Positions 46,641-56,065 of a stretch of DNA of 64,000 nt are shown here, piece after piece. Each line of letters starts with the position of its first letter. Position 1 is the stretch's first letter. This stretch comes from Maratus speciosus. Taxonomy: Eukaryota; Arthropoda; Arachnida; Araneae; Salticidae. Made by a program: the position numbers and the translations under genes. Under the pieces are notes generated by a model. The model had not been told where the DNA came from. It did not search any database and worked only from the letters and a program-made list of their open reading frames with translations. The stretch is from contig OZ010796.1 in assembly GCA_963932465.1 (NCBI GenBank), forward strand, positions 73,659,974-73,723,973, in the 5' to 3' direction.

Positions 46641-46781
46641 GGGTGGGCCAAACTAAGCCAGTCCGCCCCTGCTACGATCGACATCTTGTTATTCAGCATC
46701 GTTGTACATTTATGGGATTCAATTTTTTAGCACTATTTTGTAGCCGTTTTCCACACCGTATCTTCTAGGCGCTGTAGTTAT

Positions 46782-47100
46782 AGCGTCTAGAATATATAGT
46801 GTGGAAATCGGCTATCCCAGTAATACTTGAAAAAGTGCTAAAATATTGGATCCCTTAAATGTCAAACGATGCTGAAATCCAAAGAGTCGATCGAAGCGAC
46901 ACCTGCAGGATATTTTCTAAAACTCCAAGACGATTTGGTCTAGATGCTGTTAATAATGCGATGTTTATATTAAAATTTGAAAATATACAGTAGATATCTC
47001 TGCGATCGGCTCTTTGGATTTCGGCATCATTGCGCATAAGGGATACAAATTTTTAGCGCGTTATAGATAATAGATTTCCACGCCGTTTTTTCTAGGCGCT
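46782..47100. mobile_element. Palindromic element R9, copy c
   Basis: Ends AGCGTCTAGAATATATAGTG and TTCTAGGCGCT; the inner arms share 'ccaaagagtcgatc' and 'gatcggctctttgg'. 319 bp. Only 8 bases ('gtagttat') separate it from copy b. Confidence 0.85.
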
Positions 47101-47166
47101 GTAGCTCAGTAGTAGCTTATTTACCTGCTGTACAAAAGCACACTGGTTCAAACCTGGCCATCAGAG
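47101..47166 (+). ncRNA. tRNA-like sequence with A and B boxes
   Basis: 'tagctcagtagtagc' (A-box/D-arm-like) at 47102 and 'ggttcaaacc' (B-box) at 47145 are 43 bp apart, as in tRNAs. The T-stem and acceptor stem are imperfect and I cannot draw a clean cloverleaf or assign an anticodon. A related A-box-like string 'gatggctcagtcat' abuts R9 copy a at 33650. Most likely a tRNA pseudogene or SINE head. Confidence 0.35.
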
Positions 47167-48182
47167 TTTAAAAAAAAAATCCAGGAATGGATTTTATTAT
47201 GCGATAGATTCAATTTTACAGAATTTTTGAATTTTTTTTTTTAATTTAAGGTCAAAAGTTGCTGAAAAATATTTAAACAATTTGCTTTGTTTTGTGAAAA
47301 CGAGAAATTTTAAATTTTACTTGAACATCTGCTAAATTCTTGAAAAATATCAGTATTTAAAATTTTGTTTAAACAACTTTTAAGTTTTAGAAATTTTGAA
47401 CATTTTTTTAAATCTAAGCTAAATTTTTGGAATTTAGTAATTTAGAATTTTATTTAAATAATTTGACTTGAATATTTTTAATTTGATTAAAAAATAGCTT
47501 TCTTCTGTAATCATTTTAAAATTAAATTTAATAGTGCTGCCATCTATGCAAGGGTTTAATAACTATAAATTAATGATATAAAGGAATATTAAACGAAACC
47601 CTTTGTGCTACCTTCTATCAAACTTACTAAATTGTTTAAGATAATATATCGTTTCTATTATGTGCCAACAATTGAGAGCATTAAAGAATTAAATCAATAG
47701 GGATATTTAGAGATATATAACTAGTAAGCTTGAAGTGATTGAGAATTTCTTATAATTATTTTCTGTTTCAACATTAACCAGGGAGGACGCGTGCCGGGCC
47801 TGATAGACACAGAGTGCGTATGGTTTTTACAATTGTCACCACAACCTTTTTAAGAATAATCTTCGGCTTATTTTATCACAGAATTTTTAACAATTGTCTC
47901 CGACTAAATAAGGTGACGATTATTATTTGTATTTATTGGTGACAAAGTAAAAACCATTCATACCCTGGGTATGTGCGCGTTCTCCCGGGTTAAAATATTT
48001 TATAAAACACTCATTGATTTATCTGTTCCAAAAATCGTGTAGACCGGTGTAATTGTTGTTGTTACTAAAATGCATAACTTGCCTTTAATAACAAATATTT
48101 AATTTTAATCCTTTAGTAGAAATATATTTTTAATTGAAATTTGATTACAAATTGACCTTGTTTTGTTTTTGTAAATTTTCAG
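47167..48182. other. AT-rich DNA, probable upstream intron
   Basis: No coding exon or element recognised. The last ~25 bases form a T-rich tract ending in 'tttcag', the acceptor used by the exon at 48183. An untranslated exon presumably lies upstream. Confidence 0.45.
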
Positions 48183-48420
48183 TGACTCCAATATGAAGGA
48201 CGAGAACGACAACTCCAAAGAAGTACTAATAAAGACAGCCCCACCATTTTATTCCAGCATATCGGGCAAATTTCCCATGAGTTGTGAGAAATCTCAAGAA
48301 GTCATCCGCAAAAAAGTCAAATATAACTCTCAACAATGGATAACTTTAATCACTTTAGCTTTCGGTAATTTCTGTGCTGGCGCATGTGTTTCACTTCAAG
48401 CACCTTTTTTCCCCGCTGAG
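48183..48420 (+). CDS. SLC18B1-like MFS transporter, first coding exon
   Basis: The exon starts after acceptor 'ttttcag' and ends at donor 'gag|gtaagc'. The ATG at 48193 opens 76 codons in phase 0. The peptide has a ~45-residue hydrophilic N-terminus (MKDENDNSKEVLIKTAPPF...) and then the first membrane helix, WITLITLAFGNFCAGACVSL, followed directly by QAPFFPAE. 'SLQAPFFP.E' right after helix 1 is the hallmark of SLC18B1-type vesicular amine (polyamine) transporters of the major facilitator superfamily, which sit in vesicle membranes. The frame stops at 48476 in the intron if read through, confirming splicing. The remaining ~11 helices were not found in the window, so the gene is partial here, its next intron is long, or this is an isolated exon duplicate. 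Family assignment is fairly sure; function is inferred. Confidence 0.75.
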
Positions 48421-48806
48421 GTAAGCATTATTATTATCAATATCACTAATAATCAAGAACGTAAAATCATGCCTTAAGCATAGATTATAAAACACTTTCC
48501 AACACATCAGAATTCTATATATAAGGTGAAAATAGATGTCTAAATAAACAAGTTGTAAAACACATCACGCATTTGAAAACACAATTTCCCCAATTCTCAT
48601 CAAATGTAGAAAAAAATATTAATTTTTTGAGCAGCCCTGTATATGAACTATAGATTTATCATATAAAATATTGTATGCTAAAATTTAGTTCAATTAGAAA
48701 ACTCATAGCACAGTTGAAAATTCCCCTGCAGCAATTTCCATCAATAAATATACTCTGGATGTTTTGTGCAGCCCTGTATGTAATGTGTAGAATTTCTACA
48801 CACTAA
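48421..48806. other. Presumed intron, unassigned
   Basis: AT-rich with two weak direct repeats around 'gcagccctgtat' (48632 and 48769). No exon seen. Confidence 0.4.
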
Positions 48807-49196
48807 TAGACCGGGAGCCGGCAGCACCAACAATCACCTCATAGAGTTCACGGATGAAATTCTAGGATTAGTTAAATCTTGATTCGCATATTAAAACGCA
48901 ATTGGTCTGTCAAGTCCTATCTGGGAGGAAAACACCTGAAAACCCGATTTGAGCGGCTGACTCGTAGATTTACAATTGTGTTTTCTTGCACCAAAAGGTA
49001 TGAAAACAGGGAGGACTGAGAGCAGGAAAACAGAATGGTAAACATACGAGTCAGCCGCTCAAATCGGGTTTTCATGTGTTTTCCACCAAGACATGACTGG
49101 GCAGACCGATTGCATTTTAATATGCGAATCAAGATTTAACTAATCCTAGAATTTCATACATGAACTCGATACCTGTGCTGCCGGCTCACGGTCTAT
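48807..49196. mobile_element. Foldback element in presumed intron 1
   Basis: Arms of about 160 bp: 'atagaccgggagccggcagc' mirrors 'gctgccggctcacggtctat'; 'ctaggattagttaaatcttg' and 'cgatttgagcggctgactcg' also pair exactly or nearly so. The loop is about 65 bp. TA flanks are present, superfamily unknown. Confidence 0.85.
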
Positions 49197-49204
49197 AAGA
49201 ATTA

Positions 49205-49770
49205 TTTTTAAAAGTTTAATTTAAAAACGCGTACTTCAAAAGAAAATGCATTTCCAGCTGTTCATAGAGAGTGCTGTACCCAATATTTTATAGTAAATAT
49301 CTTGCAGTGTACTTCTGAGATATATATCAATTCCAATATGTTTGAAATAGTGTAACATGAATAAAATACGCCGTAAACGATTTTTCCCCCATAGACCGTA
49401 ATGTAATGGAATTCTTTTGAGCGTCTCTGTAAATGTACGATGAATGCTATCCACACTATATCGTATAGCAGGCATCCTTGTAGTGTACTTCATAGATATA
49501 TATAAATTTCAATGAGTTCAAAATTGTGAAACATTATTAAAAGCCACCGCAAACGATTTTTCCTCATAGGCCGTCCTGTAACGAAATTATTTTGAATGTC
49601 CCTGTAAAATAACTGTAACTGCTACAAACTTCATTTTCAATACCGAACATGCCATAGTGACTATCAATAACATAAATTAATTTCATGGCGATCCATCTAT
49701 ATTTATGCGACTTAGAGCACGAACGCTTTTCAAATATGTTGGAAAGTGTTAAAAAGGGGTCATCCATTTA
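49205..49770. repeat. Interspersed repeat A, copy 2
   Basis: Two ~195-bp tandem units ('acgatttttc', 'catagaccgtaatgtaa' / 'cataggccgtcctgtaac', 'aatgctatccac' / 'taactgctac'), then 'ttagagcacgaacg'. Similar to 5050-5375 and 62430-62665, but longer. Confidence 0.7.
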
Positions 49771-50128
49771 TTACGCTGGGTTAATTTCGTGGGTTTTTGA
49801 CTCCTGTATTTATGTCACACTGGAGTGATACCTCGACCCCCCAACCCCGCTCCGTTGTGACGTCACATTTTTTGGTACTATTAATTTGTAGCTACTTTAT
49901 GCAAAAAATTAAGAGGATGAATACTAAATACATACTATAAACTTACTGATGCGTATACGATAAAGCAGTCAAGATCTTGTCCGCTTTTACTTCAAGCTGT
50001 TGAAAAATTATGCATTATGATACCTGAGTAAATATGTATATATTTTTTAATGACCTATATTATGCTGCTTGTAAATAATGCCTAATTAATTGTTTTCTTA
50101 TTTTACACTTGACGTCATAACGGTTTAA
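49771..50128. other. Unassigned DNA
   Basis: Begins near 'ggtcatccatttattacgct' and has 'gtgacgtcacattttttgg' near 49857, which look like fragments of a further repeat. The rest is unremarkable. Confidence 0.35.
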
Positions 50129-50614
50129 CCGAGGCTAACGAAAAAGACAGGCTACGCTGTTAAAAATATCGTGAAAAATTACCTCTGTTTATAAAGGTTA
50201 TCTGTTTTCTGACCAATGAGAATGCTACTTAAATGCCAATGGAGCGTTCTCATTGGTCAGAAAATAGATAGCCTTTAAAAACAGAGGTAATTTTTCACGA
50301 TATTTTTAACAGTGTACCTTGGTGCTTTACGGGTATCTTTATTTTCAGACCTCTGGAGTCACGTGATGCTCGAATGCGCCAATGCAGTTGTGCGAAAAGC
50401 GCATGACGTCACGCTAGCGGTCTGTAAAAAAAGACAGGCTACCGCGGTGCATTCCTCATATCTTTCTTTACATACCGCTAGAGTGATGTCATGCTTTTTT
50501 CGTACACTTGCATGGGTGCATTCGAGCATCACGTAACTCCAGCGGTCTGTAAAAAAAAAAAAAAAAAGATGCGCGTAAAGCACCGCGGTAGCCTATCTTT
50601 TTCGTTAGCCTCGG
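50129..50614. mobile_element. R6 element, complete copy
   Basis: Ends CCGAGGCTAACGAAAAAGAC and 'tttttcgttagcctcgg' are inverted, with 'aggcta'/'tagcct' next to them. The core is a long palindrome: 'ctggagtcacgtgatgctcg' against 'cgagcatcacgtaactccag', with 'agcggtctgtaaaaaaa' repeated. The left arm is interrupted by a TA-flanked MITE (50155-50315). Confidence 0.75.
50155..50315. mobile_element. TA-flanked hairpin MITE nested in R6
   Basis: TA at 50153 and 50316. Arms 'ctgttaaaaatatcgtgaaa' and 'tttcacgatatttttaacag' pair perfectly, then 'ttacctctgtttataaaggt' imperfectly and 'ctgaccaatgagaatgct' against 'cgttctcattggtcag'. Almost no loop. Confidence 0.9.
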
Positions 50615-50734
50615 CTTTAATCCAGGGTAGGGCTACTAGGGTAGTGAAAAAAAACAGGCTACTTCACAATGTTGTGCGTTCGTGTCCGTTCGGACCGCTA
50701 GGGACACGTGATCAGGGCTCGAAATGTACTGGAG

Positions 50735-50865
50735 CAAACCGGAACGATATTCCGGTTCGTGAAATTATCGCAAATATTGTTCCGGTTCGTAAAAGTATGC
50801 TAAATATCGTTCCGGTTCGTAAAATTATGCTAAGTATCGTTCCGGTTTGTGCAATTATTAAAACA
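50735..50865. repeat. ~34-bp minisatellite, four units
   Basis: 'atcgttccggttcgtaaaat' with 'tatgctaa' repeats at about 50739, 50777, 50808 and 50840. The plus-strand frame across it reads repeated 'IVPVRK' blocks and lacks any other support as a gene. Confidence 0.85.
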
Positions 50866-51540
50866 TATTGTTACAATTTTATATATAGGAGAAACTGGGG
50901 AGGGTTGACCATAGGGGAGTCTTGACCCACCCTTCAGTTTTCATATTTAAAAGAATTTCAGACTTTTGCCAATAGGTGGCAACCAAAACTACTGAAATGC
51001 TCTTTGTTTAAGATAATTGAAAAAGGTGAGGAAAAAGCAGTTGTGAAGAATTTTCAGCTTAAAAAGTGTATTTTTTTAGAAAACTTTTGTAAGATTTTCT
51101 CAGATAAAATATATTATAGAAATTTAAGTAAGTAGGTTTTAAGTAATGTAGAAATATTGAGCTTCCATTCCAGGCATAAAGATTGTACAGTAAATTAGGC
51201 TAAACATAACTATGTGCTATACGTTAATAAGTGGCTATGTGGGGAGGCTTGACCTAATCAATATGAGGGAAGGTTGATGGTTAAAGCTCCTTAATCAAGT
51301 GTTTTTCGAAATCTTTTTATTACACACTGTACATAATGAAGGGTAAATGCTTATATTTCTAAAATAATGTACATTTATTCTGTAAAGCTATAGTAAAATG
51401 AAGTGATAGAAAGGAAAATGTTTAAAACTGATTAAATGACGATGGGAAAAATTGCTATAAGAAGCAAGAAAAAATTTAAATTGAAATATAAGTTGGAAAG
51501 TTGACAGGAACTTTTATTGCATTTAAATAGTACCCATAGT

Positions 51541-51972
51541 CACTGTTAAAAATCTGCAGCTTTTGCTTCTTAGTCACTCCATCGCTTTTATAGAATATCT
51601 CTATTCTGACCTATGAGAATGCTAAATAATATAGTCAAGTAACCGTTTTCGCTAAAAGCGGTGGAGCGTAACCCTCAGGAACTCAAGGCCGTGACAGTAA
51701 ATAAACATGGCGGACGTTCCCGTCCTATGAATGCATCACAAAAAGGCATGAATACTTCTCTCCAAAACAAAACAAAAAGTACTTTTATACTAAATAGCTT
51801 ATAATTGCCATATAATAATAAATATAGACCTTTAAATACATTCCTGTATATTCATTTATGAATACTTTAATTAACATATATTAAATTATTTAATTTTAAT
51901 AATGTTTTATTATTGATACTTTTTACACACGTCTGTAATTCCTTACTTTAATGAAAAATTTTGTATTTATGT

Positions 51973-52022
<50 letters not shown>

Positions 52023-53879
52023 TTTAGTTTCAAGAAAATAACTGAGAAAAATTTTAGAATATTTATCAGGCTATTAGTACAGTCCATAAAACAATAGTAG
52101 TATATTCATATTTACATGTATGCTTTTAACATTTATTTATTTTCATTTTTCCAAAACATTTTCATATGAATAGTTTAAATTTTATAAAATAAATAAATAA
52201 ATAAAACGATTTATTTTCCAAATATTAGTTGAGCAAGTAAAATTGTAATAATTAAATAATTTCATGTATGTTTTTAAAATTCATTTATAAATACTTTCTC
52301 GAATTTTTAAAGAAACAATTTCTTGTGATTATTGTGATAATGATGATTTTTAAATACAGATACTATATATTTTTAAGCAATTATAAAATATTTTATGCTA
52401 TTGCTAACCTTAAGCAAGCAAAATATAAATTAAGAATTTTCTTTCGGGTAGTAATAAAGCTTGTGAAATTATAAGAATTAAATAATTTCATGTATGTTTT
52501 TGACATCCGTTTATATACATTTTTTTTCTTCAAAATTTTAAAGAAATTCTAGTATTTATTCCTATAATGATGTTTTTATATACAAATAATATATTTTTTA
52601 TGTACAAAATGATAAAAAAAAAGTATTTCCATACATGCTTTTTACATTAACTTCCAGAAAATTTGATAAGAAATTGGTAGAAATTGATTTTTTTTTTCAG
52701 TGTATTAATGAAGGAAATTAAATGATAATAATAAAATAATAATTTTCTGTGTGCTTTTTACTTTCATTCAGAGACTTTCCCGAAATTTAAAAATAAATAA
52801 ATAAAATAATAATATTACAATTTTTTGTGTTTTATATCATTGTATTGGATCTTATGCAAACAAAGTAAAAATTAAAGTTTTCTTTTTGCAAACATTAACA
52901 TTAATAAAGTAAGTAAAATTATAACATAATAATAAATAATTCCATGCATGCTCTTTGCATTGATATATCAACATTTTTTTTTTTTTCAAAATTTCAAAGA
53001 AATAAATTCTAGTGATTATTTTTATAATGATATTTTTATGTATAAATGTAACTATATAACAGATTTTTTTAGCCATTATTTTAATGTTTTATATCATTCC
53101 TTTGATTCTTAAACTAGCAAAGTAGAATTTGAAGAATTTTTGTAGATAGTAATGAATCAAGTAAATTGATCATAATAATGAAATAATAATTCCATTTATA
53201 CCTTATACATTGATATATGTATATTTCAAAAATTTCAATGAAATAAATTTGAGTGATTACTTCTATAATGATGATTTTTAGTTACAGATTCCATAAACAT
53301 TTTTTAGTGTTTTGTTAGTTATAAAGATTTTTAAATTTTATTTTATTATAAATGAAGTATAATTATAAATATTAATAAAATGGACTTATATAAAATAATG
53401 ATGATAATATTTGAATATATATTGTTCGAGATTCACATGTTTATTTCCAATATTTGCAATAAAATTATGCAGATAGTTATATGTAGTATATTAATCATTC
53501 ATGTTTATACACTTTCCAAAATAAAATACAATAAAAAATATTCGGAAAATCTAGCAAAATCTTCACTTCCCTTTCTAAATATCCTGATTAATATGTTTAT
53601 AAATATTTCTAAAAATACATTTTAATAATTTACTTTTTAAACTTTTTAATTTTGCGTTCATTAATATCATTTATTTTTTTATCACCTAACATTTTTGTAT
53701 AATTCTTTAAACAAGTATTTGAAAATGAATTTATAATTTTAAAAACGTTATCTTCCTACTGGACACTGGACGGAAACATTGTCTCCCCCCTCTGTCTTTT
53801 TGGGAGTGTCACGGCCTTGAGTTCCCGAGGGTTACGGGTGGAGTGAGTCTACAGCAAAAGCTGAAGATTTTTAACAGTG
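51541..53879. mobile_element. 2.3-kb element with CACTGTTAAAA ends and tandem interior
   Basis: Left 'cactgttaaaaatctgcagc' pairs with right 'ctgaagatttttaacagtg' and the arms continue to 'ggaactcaaggccgtgaca' / 'gtgtcacggccttgagttcc'. A 68-bp insertion with inverted ends CGCTTTTA/TAAAAGCG splits the left arm at 51593-51660. TA follows the right end. The interior is an AT-rich degenerate tandem array. Confidence 0.8.
51780..53640. repeat. Degenerate ~230-bp AT-rich tandem array
   Basis: 'ttataatgatgatttttaaa' type blocks at about 52338, 52565, 53027 and 53266, each followed by 'atatattttt' and preceded by 'ttcatgtatgtttttaaaat' type sequence, suggest six to eight diverged units. A pure (TA)n tract lies at 51979-52019. 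ORFs are AT-rich noise. Confidence 0.6.
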
Positions 53880-53936
53880 TAGGTAAATAGAAAGAATGGA
53901 AAAGACTAAAATGGATGAAAGTAGCAGCCTTAAGAA

Positions 53937-54080
53937 ATGTTAGGTATTCATTCCTCTGCAAAAGAACATAACATTGATCAAAACACTTTAGGAAGGTATG
54001 TAGACAAATTTCACCAAGGTGAACACAATCATATGAAGCCAAACTATGTGACAACTAGTGATGCCCAGGTCGAGTGTAAA
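53937..54080 (+). pseudogene. pogo/psq-type helix-turn-helix fragment
   Basis: The plus frame reads SSAKEHNIDQNTLGRYVDKF followed by HQGEHNHMKPNYVTTSDAQ. 'A.E.NI...TLGRYV.K' is the recognition-helix pattern of the psq/CENP-B-like domain at the N-terminus of Tigger/jerky-like transposases. The upstream part (53900-53936) is out of frame and no catalytic domain follows. It lies just inside the right end of the 50894-54478 element. Confidence 0.5.
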
Positions 54081-54597
54081 AAAAAGTGGGTGTTTAAAAC
54101 GGAAATTTTCTTCTTTCCTTTAATTCCATCTAAGCAGGGTTGTTTACATATCCCATTTTCCAAAATATTTTAAGAATAATTAAAACTTGTAGCACAAAAT
54201 TATTCTACCTTTTTTTAAACTGATTTTATTTCCGTTAACAAATATTTCAATATAAAATAAAGTGGGTCAAATCTCCCATAGGTGGGGAGGCTTGAGCCGT
54301 TATTTCCTCATGTTTAAAATGAATCATTTTTCAAGTTTCTTATATAGTACACTTATGTCGCAATTTTATTTTGATAACTGATTGTATAACGAATAAAATG
54401 ATATATGAAACTTTGTTTTGATTTCAATATTTAAGAAATAAAAAATCATTTTGTAAAAAATGGGTCAACCCTCCCAGTTATTTGATTCGTCCACTAATAA
54501 AAGTAGATGGTACTTTTCATACAAAATACTTTGTTGAATCACATTCAGTAAGCACAGCGAAACAGCCGAAGCTAAATACTTTTAATGTGTTATGGAT

Positions 54598-55288
54598 TTA
54601 GCCCCCAAAAAGCACTTTATTATGATTTTTTTTGCAAGAAAACTGCATGATGGATTTTTTTTGAAATTTTAATAGTTTATTGTACCTATCTTTAGGTATA
54701 CACAAGAATTTCTTTTATTAGATTTTGTTGCTTTTACTCTAAGTTATAAACAAATAGGTTCAACTGCTTTGGAAAATTTCGTCTGGACGGTGGGCATGAT
54801 AGCGCCTTGTAGAATTATCTGAAACACAAAAATAATTTTTTTTCGTAAACTTCGGAAGTATAGCTTCTAGTTAAATTAAAGGATCTCATAAATTTATTAA
54901 AAAAAGGATGTGTAATGGCTGATTGAAAAAAAATTTTTTTTTTTGTTAAAAAAGTTAGTTCTTATTTCTTAATAACTGTTTTTAAAAAATAATTTTAGTA
55001 AAAGCTTTTAAATTCATATCGAAGACAATTAACTAAGCTTTAATTTAAAAAAAAGAATCAAGATGATCCATTGAGTATTTTTTTAAAATCTTGCCCACCG
55101 TGTCAAAAAATGTAGTTGAACATATTTGTTTATAACTTAGAGTAGAGGCAACAAAATCTAATAAAAAAATTCTTGTGTATACCTTAAGATATGTAGAATA
55201 AACTGTTAAAATTTTCAAAAAGATCCATCATGCAGTTTTCTTACAAAAAAATCATAAAAAAGTGCTTTTTTTTGGTCTCCTAATGTAG
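54598..55288. mobile_element. Foldback element, ~205-bp arms
   Basis: 'gcaagaaaactgcatgatgg' mirrors 'catcatgcagttttcttac'; 'ttataaacaaataggttcaa' mirrors 'gaacatatttgtttataac'; 'acggtgggca' mirrors 'tgcccaccgt'. The loop (54806-55085) is AT-rich. Ends are not sharply defined. Confidence 0.75.
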
Positions 55289-56063
55289 AAAGTCACCTTA
55301 AAAAATGTTTTACGAAAAATTTTCAACGACAAAACACTTCTCGATGACAGATAGGAACAAATACATTTATTTGCATTGTTCTTGTAAGAATGGTGAGGTT
55401 TCCATTACTGTATTTTTTGTTAATTTCTCTAATTATTCGTGTCAATATTTTACAACCCCCCCCCCCTGTAATTACCGATTTATTAAATCAGTTTTATTTA
55501 AAACTATATCTAAAAATCAAATTGTTATTCTATTAGTTGTTTTGGATATCTTCAGTAAAAAAATTTTTTAGTTTTCATAATAGTGATTTGAAATTTTGTG
55601 TAAATATATATATTTCAACATAAGTATACAGAACACCATAAATGAAAATTCCCATCTTATTATAATTTTAAGATCTTTTAAAAATTAAAAAAATTTTAAA
55701 TGCTCCTTGCGTCTTAATTTTTTAGATATTTCCTCAGTTTTGGATTTTAATCACGTAAAACTATATTACAAACAAATCTGTATATCGATTTTTTTATCCT
55801 TTAAATAGTTAATTTTTTAGAGATATTTTTCTGAATTCCATATCGATTTTCATCAAAATTCTGCCTTATAATAAGTTAAAATTCAAATTTATTAGTCTTA
55901 ATGAAGTCGAAATTTAAAATGCATACACTGTTTCTTTTAAAGCAATATCAGGATTCATCCTTATCAGTTTTATGAATTTTGATCGAAAATTAAGTAAGCA
56001 AGGAGCATTTCGAAAATTAAAAAATGTTGAAACATCAGTATTGAGAAAAACAGATTTAAAGTA
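55289..56063. other. Unassigned AT-rich DNA
   Basis: Includes one C-tract near 55457. No gene or repeat recognised. Confidence 0.4.
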
Positions 56064-56065
56064 TA

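Larger units (their letters stand above)
34297..46671. mobile_element. 12.4-kb hAT-like composite with perfect 8-bp TSD
   Basis: Exact direct repeat CTACGATC (34289-34296 and 46672-46679) flanks inverted ends CAGGGGCGGACTGGC and GCCAGTCCGCCCCTG, with 'gcggggtgggcca' also on both arms. Inside, in order: R1 copy 4, a 6.2-kb hAT-like element, a TIR element at 41289, a broken hAT transposase split by a Tc1, and a SINE-like sequence. The transposase could be that of this element, but the nested order does not prove it. Confidence 0.8.
33989..46773. mobile_element. R9 copy b, expanded by a 12.4-kb insertion
   Basis: Left end AGCGCCTAGAAGATGCAGTG at 33989; its inverted partner CTTCTAGGCGCT ends at 46773, preceded by 'agccgttttccacaccgta'. 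The R9 body resumes at 46680 after the hAT-like insertion at 34297-46671. Without the insertion the element is about 0.4 kb, close to copies a and c. Confidence 0.8.
50894..54478. mobile_element. TIR element, ACTGGGGAGGGTTGACC ends
   Basis: 'actggggagggttgacc' at 50894 is mirrored by 'gggtcaaccctcccagt' ending at 54478. Additional 'ggggaggcttgac' blocks lie near 51241 and 54281. It holds a nested 2.3-kb element and a pogo/psq-type helix-turn-helix remnant on its right, which may be its own transposase. Target flanks are not clear. Confidence 0.6.

Noticed and set aside
50491..50925. 144-codon plus-strand ORF, the longest in the window
   Set aside because: It crosses the R6 hairpin, a poly-A/lysine run and the 34-bp minisatellite, whose translation gives the repeated IVPVRK blocks. 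No domain is visible, and each part is explained by a repeat.
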